Source: an uncultured Oscillospiraceae bacterium (GTDB lineage Bacteria > Bacillota > Clostridia > Oscillospirales > Oscillospiraceae). From it: a DNA stretch of 16,308 nt. This document shows, piece after piece, positions 6,745-13,357 of the stretch; within the stretch, counting starts at the first letter, position 1, and every line of letters starts with the position of its first letter. The notes beneath the pieces were generated by a model. It did no database searches, had not been told where the DNA came from, and worked only from the letters and a program-made list of their open reading frames with translations. The stretch lies in NCBI GenBank assembly GCA_934615645.1, contig CAKTTR010000043.1, forward strand, positions 1 to 16,308, read 5' to 3'. The position numbers were made by a program, and so were the translations under genes.

Positions 6745-8681
6745 GAGTCGCCAAGACGGCGGGCTTCTGCTTCGGCGTCCGCCGGGCAGTGGAGATGGTC
6801 GCCCGGGAGGCGGCAGCGGGCTCCGGTGCGGTGACGCTGGGGCCGATCATCCACAACCGCCATGTGGTCGAGGATTTCGCAGCCCAGGGCGTGCGCCCGG
6901 TCGAGACGCCTGGCGATGCGCCGGAGGGCGGCACGGTCATCATCCGCTCCCACGGTGTGGGCCGGGCGGTCTATGACGAGCTGGCGGCGCGGCACTGCCG
7001 AGTGCTGGACGCGACATGCCCGTTCGTCAAGCGCATCCATACCATCGTCGCCCAGGCAGAGCAGGCGGGGCGGCGGTCCATCATCATCGGCACGAGGACC
7101 CATCCGGAGGTCCTGGCGATTGCAGGCTGGTGCGACGATCCTTTGATCTTCGAATCGGCTGCGGAGCTGGAAAATTGGCTCTTTGCGGACCCGCAGCGGC
7201 GCAATTTGCCGCTTGTGATGGTTTGTCAGACCACTTCCACAAAATTTTTGTGGAATTCTTGCGCTAAAATCGTAAAAAAAGAGTGTACAAACTGCAAAAT
7301 ATTTGATACAATATGTGAAGCTACTGAAAATCGGCAGAATGAGGCGGCATCCCTGGCCCGCGAGAGCCAGGCGATGATTGTGATCGGAGATAAGCAGAGT
7401 TCCAACACGAAGCGGCTTGCGCAGATTTGCGCAAAGTATTGCAAGCAGGTCTCCTTGATCGACAGCACGGACCAGCTGCAGAAGGCTGATTTTAAGGGCG
7501 TTCATGCTGTAAGCATCACGGCGGGCGCATCGACGCCGGCGTGGATAATAAAGGAGGTCAATAAGACGATGAGCGAAATTACTACTGTTGATACTGCAAT
7601 GGAGGAGAGCTTCGAAGAACTTCTGGAGCAGTCTATCAAAACTTTAAATACAGGAGATAAGGTCACAGGTGTTGTAACGGCGATCGGCGCGACGGAAGTG
7701 CAGATCGACCTGGGTACGAAGCATGCCGGTTATATTCCTTATGACGAGGTCAGCGCTGACCCGACGGTCAAGCCTGAGGACATCCTGAAGGTCGGCGACG
7801 AGATCGAGGTCTTTGTCGTCCGCGTCAACGACGCTGAGGGTACGGTGCAGCTCTCCAAGAAGAAGCTGGACGGCCTGAAGGTCTGGGACGAGGTCGAAGC
7901 TGCCTGCGAGAACAAGGACGTTGTCGAAGGCACGATTACGGAAGAGAACAAGGGCGGCCTGGTCGCCAATGTCAACGGCATCCGCGTGTTCATCCCCGCT
8001 TCTCAGTCCGGCATCGCCAAAGGCGGCGACCTGTCCGCGCTGGTGAAGCAGACGGTCAAGATGAAGATCACGGAAGTCAACCGTGCCCGCCGCAGAGTGG
8101 TCGGCTCCATCCGTGCGGTCAACGCGGAAGCCCGCAAGGCTGCCGTGGAGAAGATCTGGAGCGAGATCGAGGTCGGCAAGAAGTACCAGGGCGTTGTCAA
8201 GTCCCTGACTTCCTACGGTGCATTTGTCGACATCGGCGGTGTTGACGGCATGGTCCATGTCTCTGAGCTGTCCTGGCGTCGGATCAAGAACCCGGCAGAG
8301 GTGGTCAAGGTCGGCGACGAGATCGAAGTCTACGTCATCTCCTTCGACCCGGAGAAGCGGAAGATCAGCCTGGGCTACAAGACGGCCGAGATGAATCCGT
8401 GGAACCAGTTTATGGAAAAGTACGCCGTGGGCGACGTTGTCCCGGTCAAGATCGTCAAGCTCATGACCTTCGGCGCATTTGCTGAGATCATCGACGGCGT
8501 GGACGGCCTGATCCACATCTCCCAGATCGCAGACCGCCGCATCGGCAAGCCGGAGGACGTTCTGTCCGAGGGCCAGGAGGTCGACGCGAAGATCATCGAC
8601 ATCGACGCCGACAACAAGCGCATCTCCCTGTCTATCCGCGCCCTGCTGTCTGACGACCGCGACGAGGAATACGACGACTAA
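6735..8681 (+). CDS. ispH: Fused IspH (HMBPP reductase) and ribosomal protein S1
   Basis: One 648-residue frame joins two proteins. Residues 1-278 are IspH, the [4Fe-4S] enzyme of the MEP isoprenoid pathway that reduces HMBPP to IPP and DMAPP. The cluster cysteines C12, C95 and C194 are present, as are the substrate contacts H41, H73, H123 with catalytic E125, the SSNT motif (222-225) and AGASTP (263-268). Residues 279-648 are an S1 protein with four S1 (OB-fold) repeats at about 307-377, 395-463, 481-549 and 566-637 and an acidic tail. The third repeat is the most canonical. Such fusions are known in Clostridia. The start overlaps the end of cmk. The coding stretch around 7241-7320 is very AT-rich (22 G+C in 80 bases), and an internal start sits exactly at the junction (separate entries). 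Confidence 0.96.
   Translation: MQVRVAKTAGFCFGVRRAVEMVAREAAAGSGAVTLGPIIHNRHVVEDFAAQGVRPVETPGDAPEGGTVIIRSHGVGRAVYDELAARHCRVLDATCPFVKRIHTIVAQAEQAGRRSIIIGTRTHPEVLAIAGWCDDPLIFESAAELENWLFADPQRRNLPLVMVCQTTSTKFLWNSCAKIVKKECTNCKIFDTICEATENRQNEAASLARESQAMIVIGDKQSSNTKRLAQICAKYCKQVSLIDSTDQLQKADFKGVHAVSITAGASTPAWIIKEVNKTMSEITTVDTAMEESFEELLEQSIKTLNTGDKVTGVVTAIGATEVQIDLGTKHAGYIPYDEVSADPTVKPEDILKVGDEIEVFVVRVNDAEGTVQLSKKKLDGLKVWDEVEAACENKDVVEGTITEENKGGLVANVNGIRVFIPASQSGIAKGGDLSALVKQTVKMKITEVNRARRRVVGSIRAVNAEARKAAVEKIWSEIEVGKKYQGVVKSLTSYGAFVDIGGVDGMVHVSELSWRRIKNPAEVVKVGDEIEVYVISFDPEKRKISLGYKTAEMNPWNQFMEKYAVGDVVPVKIVKLMTFGAFAEIIDGVDGLIHISQIADRRIGKPEDVLSEGQEVDAKIIDIDADNKRISLSIRALLSDDRDEEYDD
7284..7312 (+). promoter_or_regulatory. 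Candidate internal promoter upstream of the S1 part
   Basis: TGTACA (7284-7289, 4 of 6 matches to the -35 consensus) and TACAAT (7307-7312, 5 of 6 to the -10 consensus) are 17 bases apart in an AT-rich stretch of the ispH coding region. This is a sequence match only. It would make an mRNA starting near 7319, about 250 bases ahead of the internal S1 start. Confidence 0.35.
7551..7571 (+). promoter_or_regulatory. rpsA: Internal Shine-Dalgarno and in-frame ATG for free S1
   Basis: AAGGAGG (7551-7557) precedes ATG 7569-7571 by 11 bases, in the frame of the fusion and exactly where the IspH domain ends. Initiation here would yield a 370-residue S1 protein starting MSEITTVDTAMEE, which looks like a natural S1 N-terminus. 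The SD bases also encode Lys-Glu-Val, so coincidence is possible. Confidence 0.6.
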
Positions 8682-8702
8682 TTTTAAGCGCAGACGCGCG
8701 AG

Positions 8703-8733
8703 CACAAAGCCGGGGCTCTGCCCCGGCTTTGTG
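8703..8733 (+). terminator. Terminator hairpin after ispH-rpsA
   Basis: A perfect 14-bp GC-rich stem (8703-8716 with 8720-8733) closes a 3-base loop, 21 bases after the stop codon. The T-tract that follows is poor (GTTCTT), so efficiency is uncertain, but the position and the stem strength fit an intrinsic terminator. Confidence 0.75.
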
Positions 8734-8776
8734 GTTCTTGGGAATTGTTTGCATAGCGTTACGGAAGGGGAATACC

Positions 8777-9061
8777 ATGGTAAAGCACATTGTATTTTAC
8801 ACGCTGCGGGAGGATTGCGACAAGGCTGCGGCCATTGCGGAGATCCGCGCTGGCCTGGAGCCGCTGGCGGGGCAGATCCCGGGGCTTTTCTGTATGCAGA
8901 TCCGCCCGGTCTGCAAGGGCGGGTATGATTACGCCCTCTATTCGGAGTTTGACTCCATGGAGGCCCTGGCGGCGTATCAGCAGGACCCGCGGCATCTGGC
9001 GGTCAAGCCCATTGTCCACGGGTATATCTCGGGCCGGGTCTCGGCGGATTTCAAAGTGTAA
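8777..9061 (+). CDS. Dabb (stress-responsive alpha/beta barrel) domain protein
   Basis: The 94-residue protein is a single Dabb domain: it opens with MVKHIVFYTL, has a central IPGL segment (34-37) followed by a strand, then DYALYSEFDSMEALAAYQQDPRH (51-73) and a C-terminal VHGYISGRVSADF. Family members form dimeric ferredoxin-like barrels. Some plant members are stress induced, and a few bacterial or plant relatives are cyclases or monooxygenase-like, but most small bacterial Dabb proteins have no proven role. The start ATG 8777 has GAAGGGG at 8764-8770. The gene is followed at 19 bases by the DUF5662 gene, so the two are probably co-transcribed. No clear promoter was found in the 43 bases after the upstream terminator. 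Confidence 0.88.
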   Translation: MVKHIVFYTLREDCDKAAAIAEIRAGLEPLAGQIPGLFCMQIRPVCKGGYDYALYSEFDSMEALAAYQQDPRHLAVKPIVHGYISGRVSADFKV

Positions 9062-9080
9062 GGCGGAGGAGGCGCAGGCG

Positions 9081-9671
9081 ATGCACGTTTGGGGGCATTT
9101 TAAGACGATCACACGCCACCGGCATATCGTCCGGCATCTTTGCTTTCAGGTCGGCCTGTACTGGCAGGGGCTGACGCATGACCTTTCCAAGTATTCCCCG
9201 GCGGAGTTTTGGGTCGGCGCCCGGTATTACACCGGCACCCGCAGCCCCAATGCCGTGGAGCGGCAGAAGTTGGGCTATTCCACGGCCTGGATGCATCACA
9301 AGGGCCGCAACAAGCACCACTATGAGTACTGGACGGACCTGTGCATCCCGGCGAAGGTCTATGGGCCGGTCCCGATGCCGCCCCGGTATCTGGCGGAGAT
9401 GGTCATGGACCGGGTCGCTGCGTGCAAGGTCTATCTCGGCACGCAGTATCACGACGGCGCGGCGCTGGACTATTTCAACACTGCCCACGACACCACCCTG
9501 ATGCACCCCGAGACGGGGGAAAAGCTGCGGTATATCCTGACCCTCCTGGCCCAGTCGGGGGAGCAGGCGATGCTGGCCTTTGTCCGGGATTATGTGATCC
9601 CAGACCGGCCCTATCCGCCGCTTGCCGAAAAAACATCAAGGGAAGCGAAAAAAGCGGAAAAATGTAGTTGA
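9081..9671 (+). CDS. DUF5662 family protein
   Basis: The protein has 196 residues and the features of DUF5662: HFKTITRHRHIVRHLCFQVGLYWQGLTHD at the start (6-34), DLSKYSPAEFWVG, the His-rich segment MHHKGRNKHHYEYW (71-84), then MPPRYLAEMVMDRVAACKVY and a C-terminal HPETGEKLRYIL helix. The function is unknown. The conserved residues H33-D34, H72-H73, H79-H80 and D110 suggest a metal-binding, all-helical fold similar in layout to HD-domain hydrolases; this is inference. No signal peptide or membrane segment is seen. The start ATG 9081 follows a purine-rich GGCGGAGGAGG site at 9062-9072. The stop codon TGA (9669-9671) lies inside the -35 box of the 5S promoter. Confidence 0.85.
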   Translation: MHVWGHFKTITRHRHIVRHLCFQVGLYWQGLTHDLSKYSPAEFWVGARYYTGTRSPNAVERQKLGYSTAWMHHKGRNKHHYEYWTDLCIPAKVYGPVPMPPRYLAEMVMDRVAACKVYLGTQYHDGAALDYFNTAHDTTLMHPETGEKLRYILTLLAQSGEQAMLAFVRDYVIPDRPYPPLAEKTSREAKKAEKCS

Positions 9672-9696
9672 CAACAGCAGATGGATGTAGTATACT
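9668..9696 (+). promoter_or_regulatory. Consensus promoter of the 5S rRNA gene
   Basis: TTGACA (9668-9673), a perfect -35 box, and TATACT (9691-9696) are spaced by 17 bases. The predicted start at about 9703 coincides with the 5' end of the 5S sequence. The -35 box overlaps the stop codon of the DUF5662 gene. Confidence 0.85.
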
Positions 9697-9702
9697 GCTA
9701 TC

Positions 9703-9819
9703 TGTTGGTGTTGATTGGAGTGAGGGTCCACCTGTTCCCATCCCGAACACAGAAGTTAAGCTTACTTTCGCCGACGATAGTTGCCGGGCGACTGGCCGCA
9801 AAAATAGGTAACGCCAACA
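9703..9819 (+). rRNA. rrf: 5S ribosomal RNA, stand-alone
   Basis: The 117-base sequence carries the 5S core, including CCTGTTCCCATCCCGAACAC and AGAAGTTAAGC (loops B and C with helix III). The terminal helix I forms between 9704-9711 and 9811-9818 (8 pairs, one G-U). Helix III shows a compensated pair (CTG with CAG) and helix II pairs AGTGAG with CTTACT through a wobble. The loop E strands, usually GATGGTA and AGAGTA, read GACGATA and AAAATA here, an unusual pair of changes. No 16S, 23S or tRNA gene adjoins it within the window. The ends are inferred from the helix and the promoter, so they may be off by a few bases. Confidence 0.9.
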
Positions 9820-9823
9820 CAAT

Positions 9824-9855
9824 AACCGGTCTGCCAAAAGGCGGGCCGGTTTTTT
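9824..9855 (+). terminator. Intrinsic terminator of the 5S gene
   Basis: A 12-pair stem (9824-9835 with 9840-9851, two G-U wobbles) with an AAAA loop runs into a T-run at 9850-9855. It starts 4 bases after the 5S helix I and would end both the 5S transcript and any read-through from the Dabb-DUF5662 pair. Confidence 0.9.
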
Positions 9856-10183
9856 ATGCTTATGAGCAGGCAGGGCCTGCGTTTGCGGGGCTTGCTGTTT
9901 TGTCTCGCTTGCGGCGCTTGCAACGGCCATGGGGTCAGACGGGGCGATAGAATTATGACGAGAAAAGGCACGGCGCAGTTCATCAGTCTGCGCCGTGCCT
10001 TTTCTATGCGCGAAGGACAAGCTGCGGCGCTTGGGGCATATTCTGGGGCGGGGCGGAATCAATGCGGCCCAAAAGCGAGGGCCGCGGCAAAGCGCGGGCC
10101 TTGGGGAACGTTTTAAAACGGGGGTAGGGAAAGCTGGGGCGCGGGGCGCTATGGACAAAGCGCAGCACGCGCACGAAGGCGCT
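9856..10183. other. Intergenic stretch without a supported gene
   Basis: These 328 bases lie between the 5S terminator and the converging aldo/keto reductase gene. Open frames here lack ribosome sites and protein-like composition. The only clear content is the hairpin at 9961-10005. A 12-base palindrome at 10109-10120 and a weak 7-bp inverted repeat (10157-10163 with 10179-10185) are also present. Confidence 0.7.
9961..10005 (-). terminator. Symmetric terminator-like hairpin
   Basis: Two perfect 18-base arms (9961-9978 and 9988-10005) enclose a 9-base loop, with an AGAAAA flank on one side and TTTTCT on the other, so both strands can form a stem ending in a T-rich arm. Because the 5S gene has its own terminator, the likely user is the minus-strand redox operon, although the hairpin is about 180 bases beyond its last stop codon. 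Confidence 0.65.
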
Positions 10184-11029
10184 TTACTTCTGCTCGTCCA
10201 CCGGGGGGACCATTTCGGCGTATTTTTTCAGCATCTCTGGGGTGCTGGTGTAGTAGCGCACGTTTTTGTTGCACGCGGCGATCTGTGCCATTTCGTCGGC
10301 CGTCAGGGCAAAATCGAAGAGGGCAAAGTTGGCCTGGATGTGTGCCGGGTTCTTGGAGCCGGGGATGACGATGTTGCCGCTTTGAATATGCCAGCGGAGG
10401 ATGATCTGGGGGGCGGACTTGCCGTACTTTTTGCCAAGCTCTGCAAACAGCGGCTCCTGCAGCAGCGCCTTGTCGCCGTGGCCCAGCGGGTACCACGCCT
10501 GGGGGACAATGCCGTTTTCCTGCAGGAAGGCCTTCAATTCCGGCTCCTGATGGTAGGGGTGCAGCTCGGTCTGCAAGACCGTGGGGCGCACCTCGCAGCA
10601 GGATAAGATCTCCTCAATCTGATCTTTTTTGAAGTTGGAAAGGCCGATGGCGCGGACCTTGCCCGCCTTGTATGCCCGCTCCATCTGGCGATAGCCCGCG
10701 ATGTAATTGCCCGCGGGCTGATGGATCAGCAGCAGGTCGATGTAGGGGGTGTCCAGGCGGGAGAGGGTCTTTTCGACTGCATCGGGCTGCTCATAGAAGC
10801 TGGGCCACAGTTTGGTCTCGAGGAAGATCTCCTCCCGCGGCAGGCCGGACTTCTGCATGGCGCGGCCGACGGCCTTTTCGTTTACATAGGCATTGGCGGT
10901 GTCGATCAGGCGATAGCCGGTTTGAAGGGCGCTGACGCAGGCAGCTTCCGCTTCGTCCGGGGTCAGCAGGAAGGTGCCGATGCCGGCCATGGGCATTTTC
11001 ACGCCGTTTTGGAGCGTTGCGTATTCCAT
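10184..11029 (-). CDS. Aldo/keto reductase
   Basis: The protein has 281 residues, normal for a monomeric (beta/alpha)8 aldo/keto reductase that reduces aldehydes or ketones with NADPH in the cytoplasm. The catalytic tetrad is complete: D43 in LIDTANAY, Y48, K73 in LETKLW, and H103 in LLIHQP. The coenzyme segment IPGSKNPAHIQAN lies near the C-terminus. The type is the 2,5-diketogluconate/methylglyoxal reductase-like group (YvgN/YtbE-like in Bacillus); the real substrate is unknown. It is the last gene of the minus-strand operon, 13 bases after the FMN reductase-like gene. The start is the ATG at 11029-11027, with GGAGG 8 bases upstream. A TTG one codon earlier is in frame but unlikely. Confidence 0.95.
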   Translation of the reverse strand: MEYATLQNGVKMPMAGIGTFLLTPDEAEAACVSALQTGYRLIDTANAYVNEKAVGRAMQKSGLPREEIFLETKLWPSFYEQPDAVEKTLSRLDTPYIDLLLIHQPAGNYIAGYRQMERAYKAGKVRAIGLSNFKKDQIEEILSCCEVRPTVLQTELHPYHQEPELKAFLQENGIVPQAWYPLGHGDKALLQEPLFAELGKKYGKSAPQIILRWHIQSGNIVIPGSKNPAHIQANFALFDFALTADEMAQIAACNKNVRYYTSTPEMLKKYAEMVPPVDEQK

Positions 11030-11042
11030 CAAAGATTCCTCC

Positions 11043-11492
11043 TTAAATTGTTTTGCTAAGCTTTTCGGCTTCGTTTCGATTGGTCACCATGCCGCCGTAG
11101 GTCATGCCATAGAGACCGGCAAAGCGCTGCATGGTGTATTCGCCCGCCTCCAGCATCCACTGTTCAGGCGCTGCGCCCTGGAAGACAAAGTACAGCTTGC
11201 GGCCGGAAAGCGCGCCGTTTTCGACCTTGCCGTAAAAGCGGTCGAGCACATTGCGGACGCTGCCGCAGAGGTTGTGCCAGTAGACAGGCGAGCCGATGAC
11301 GATGGTCTCGGCCTGCTGCATGGCGGCAATGACGGCGTCCAGCCCGTCGCCGGGGAGGTTCTGGCCGAAGGAACCAATGGTGTAATCCGTCAGCTGTAAG
11401 GTCTTGTATTGCTTGCCCTGCAGAAGCTGCGCCGCCAAGGCTGCGGTGTTGCCGGTTTTGTTGGGGCTGCCGTTGATCAATAAGATGTTCAT
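11043..11492 (-). CDS. NADPH-dependent FMN reductase/flavodoxin-like flavoprotein
   Basis: The protein has 149 residues. The N-terminus MNILLINGSPNKTGNT is the classic first strand and FMN-phosphate loop of this fold (5-16). GSPVYWHNLCGSVRNVLDRFYG in the middle provides the typical flavin-ring contact loop and following helix. Members transfer electrons from NAD(P)H to FMN, quinones or other acceptors in the cytoplasm. The product is slightly shorter than the usual 180-200 residues, ending at KLSKTI, which is common for the short NAD(P)H-oxidoreductase type. The start ATG is at 11492-11490, with AGGAG about 8 bases upstream. An in-frame TTG at 11516 would lengthen it by 8 residues but would place the ribosome site inside the gene. 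The neighbours suggest a shared redox or aldehyde-detoxification operon. Confidence 0.92.
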   Translation of the reverse strand: MNILLINGSPNKTGNTAALAAQLLQGKQYKTLQLTDYTIGSFGQNLPGDGLDAVIAAMQQAETIVIGSPVYWHNLCGSVRNVLDRFYGKVENGALSGRKLYFVFQGAAPEQWMLEAGEYTMQRFAGLYGMTYGGMVTNRNEAEKLSKTI

Positions 11493-11530
11493 TGTGATGC
11501 TCCTTTTCTGAATCAATTGTTCTTTCTTGT

Positions 11531-12151
11531 TTACAGGCCCAGATCATTCACCCAAGCCTGGATATCGGAAGTGGATGCGCCGGAGGCGAACCGCTGGCCC
11601 GCCTGCCAGTCGCCGGTACCGGCCAGGGCGGCAAGGTCGCTGCCGCTTTCCCCCAGGTCGGAGGAGGAAGAGGTGGCGAAGGGGATGACGGTCTTGCCCG
11701 TGAAGTCGTTGGCCTGCACGAAGCCGTTCACCGGCCAGGCCGCGCCGCCCCACCAGATGGGATAGCCGAGGAAAACGGTGTCGTAGGCATCCCAATGGGG
11801 GACCTCCGTCGTCAGGGGTACATCCCGCAGGGATTCGTCGTCATGCTCCCGGCTGACGCGGCTGTCGGCGTCGCGCCAGTTCAGGTCGTCGCTGGTATAG
11901 ACCTCGGTGGGGACGATCTCGAAGAGGTCCGCGCCTGCAGCTTCGGCGATGTTCTCGGCGACGCGTTTCGTGTTGCCGGAGGCGGAGTAATAGACCACCA
12001 GGGTTTTGCTGGCTTCGGCGGATACGTCCTCCGGCAGCGCCGCGACGGTGTCGGAGCCCGGCTCGCCGGAATCCGGCGTCTGGGTTTTGCCGCAGGCAGT
12101 CATCGAGAGCAGAAGCGCTGCCGTGAGCAGCAGGCAAAGTAGCTTTTTCAT
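11531..12151 (-). CDS. Flavodoxin-like lipoprotein
   Basis: The 206-residue product begins with a lipoprotein signal peptide: KK, a hydrophobic core, then SMTAC with C20 as the lipidation site. A Gly/Pro/Asp-rich linker reaches to about residue 48. A flavodoxin domain follows, with the FMN-phosphate loop YYSASGNTKRVAENIAEAAG (54-73), the family segment DLNWRDADSRVSREHDDE, the flavin-stacking YPIWWGGAAWP, and TSSSSDLGESGSDL near the end. It should be membrane-anchored on the outer face with bound FMN. Its electron donor and acceptor are unknown. The start ATG is at 12151-12149, with AAGGAGG 8 bases upstream. A GTG at 12160 is in frame but less likely. It lies 19 bases after the broken adh gene and 38 before the next gene. 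Confidence 0.93.
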   Translation of the reverse strand: MKKLLCLLLTAALLLSMTACGKTQTPDSGEPGSDTVAALPEDVSAEASKTLVVYYSASGNTKRVAENIAEAAGADLFEIVPTEVYTSDDLNWRDADSRVSREHDDESLRDVPLTTEVPHWDAYDTVFLGYPIWWGGAAWPVNGFVQANDFTGKTVIPFATSSSSDLGESGSDLAALAGTGDWQAGQRFASGASTSDIQAWVNDLGL

Positions 12152-12170
12152 CGCTGACACCTCCTTCTGC

Positions 12171-13222
12171 TTATATGCACGCTGTCAGGATTTCGAAAAC
12201 TTCCTCCTTCGTCAGCGTTTTGCAGCAGCCAGCGGTGATGTTGGTGGAATCGGCAATGGCGCGGAGGTTGGTATCTGCCGGGATGCCCAGCTCTGTAAAG
12301 CTGGTGGACAGGCCGATCTCCCGGATAAACGCCGCCAGCGCGTCGATCCCGGCGGCTGCGGTTGCTTCCTCGCTGCCCTTGGGGGCGATGCCCCAGACGT
12401 TTTGCGCCCAGCGGGCAAAGCGCGCCGCACCGGATCTGTAAATATGGCGGTACAGGACAGGGTGAATGACGGCAAGGCCCGCGCCGTGGTTGCAGTTGGT
12501 GTAAGCGCCCAGTTGGTGCTCGATCTGATGGGCTTGGAAATCTGTGACCTTGCCGATCTTCAGCACGCCGTTCTCCGCCATGGCGGAGGCCCAGGCTAGC
12601 TCGCTTCTAGCTTCGTAATTCTCCGGGTCCGTCAGCAGGACGCGGGTATTGCGGATGACGCTGCGCATGACGGCTTCACTGAGCTGTCCGACAGGTTGTT
12701 CTCGTCCGGCTTGCCGAAGTAAGTCTCCATGGCGTGGCTCAGGGTGTCGAAGGCACCGGAAATGACCTGCTGCATGGGGACAGTCAAGCTGTAGCTCGGG
12801 TCCAGGAAGGCAAAATCCGCCTGCGCGCCCCAGAGGGCGTAGGTGTGCTTGATGTACTGCATTTCCCAAATGTCCTCCGGGAGCTTTGCCTGCGCAGAGA
12901 CGACCTTGCAGCAGTCGGAAACGCTGCCGCCGCCCACGGCTAAAATCAGGTCTACGTGATTATCCCGGGCCAGCTTGGCGCCCTCCTGTACCTTGGCATA
13001 GGTGGGGTTGGACATAATTCCGGAAAACTCCACCACCCGCTTGCCCTTGGACCGCAGAATGCCCATCACTTCGTCATACACGCCGCCCAGCTTGATAGAA
13101 CCGCCGCCGTAGGCCAGCAGGACGGTCTCGCCGTAGCGGTCCAGCAGGGGGGCCAGATGCGGCTGCACGCTGCCTTTGCCGAAATATACCTTGGTTTTGT
13201 TGCCAAAAATAAAGTTGTTCAT
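12171..13222 (-). pseudogene. Iron-containing alcohol dehydrogenase (BDH/YqhD type), frameshifted and internally deleted
   Basis: The first gene of the operon reads MNNFIFGNKTKVYFGKGS, then the nucleotide-binding GGGSIK and AVGGGSVSDC, then AFLDPSYSLTVP, the metal ligands GAFDTLSHAMETYF, and, in another frame, HQIEHQLGAY and NHGAGLAVIHP with further metal histidines. Two lesions are visible. A single base appears lost near 12684-12689, after DENNLSD, so the original frame stops at 12632 while the rest continues to 12171. The conserved ATGSEM-type cofactor segment, with about 35 residues between IKHTYA and LWGAQADF (near 12835), is missing in frame. The family is normally about 385 residues; this would be about 350 even if repaired. 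The start ATG is at 13222-13220, with AAGGA upstream. It is probably non-functional. Confidence 0.85.
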
Positions 13223-13323
13223 GAAAACACATCCTTTCTGATTCTTATGCCGCGCGATCATTTTCCACTTGCGGATGCAGCGCCGCTGTGCTATGATGCG
13301 GTTGTGATTTCCGGTTTCTACTG

Positions 13324-13357
13324 CCGATTATAATAACCGGTTGTAACAATCGGTCAA
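13324..13357 (-). promoter_or_regulatory. MerR-type promoter and operator of the minus-strand redox operon
   Basis: Read on the minus strand, TTGACC (13357-13352) and TATAAT (13332-13327) are separated by 19 bases, the over-long spacer typical of MerR-activated promoters. A 30-bp imperfect dyad (13324-13353, with outer arms CCGATT and AATCGG and a central AACCGGTT) overlaps the spacer. The dyad centre is a few bases off the middle of the spacer. The neighbouring MerR-family protein is the obvious candidate regulator. Confidence 0.75.

Noticed and set aside
9961..10005. CRISPR-like or mobile-element repeat
   Set aside because: It is a single inverted repeat with no direct repeats, spacers, target-site duplication or transposase nearby; terminator function fits better.
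9856..10116. Possible small plus-strand gene after the 5S terminator
   Set aside because: The start lies in the T-run of the terminator, there is no ribosome site, and the frame runs through the 18-bp hairpin at 9961-10005.
10109..10120. Perfect 12-base palindrome CGTTTTAAAACG
   Set aside because: It is short, isolated, without promoter boxes or a matching copy nearby; probably chance in the intergenic stretch.
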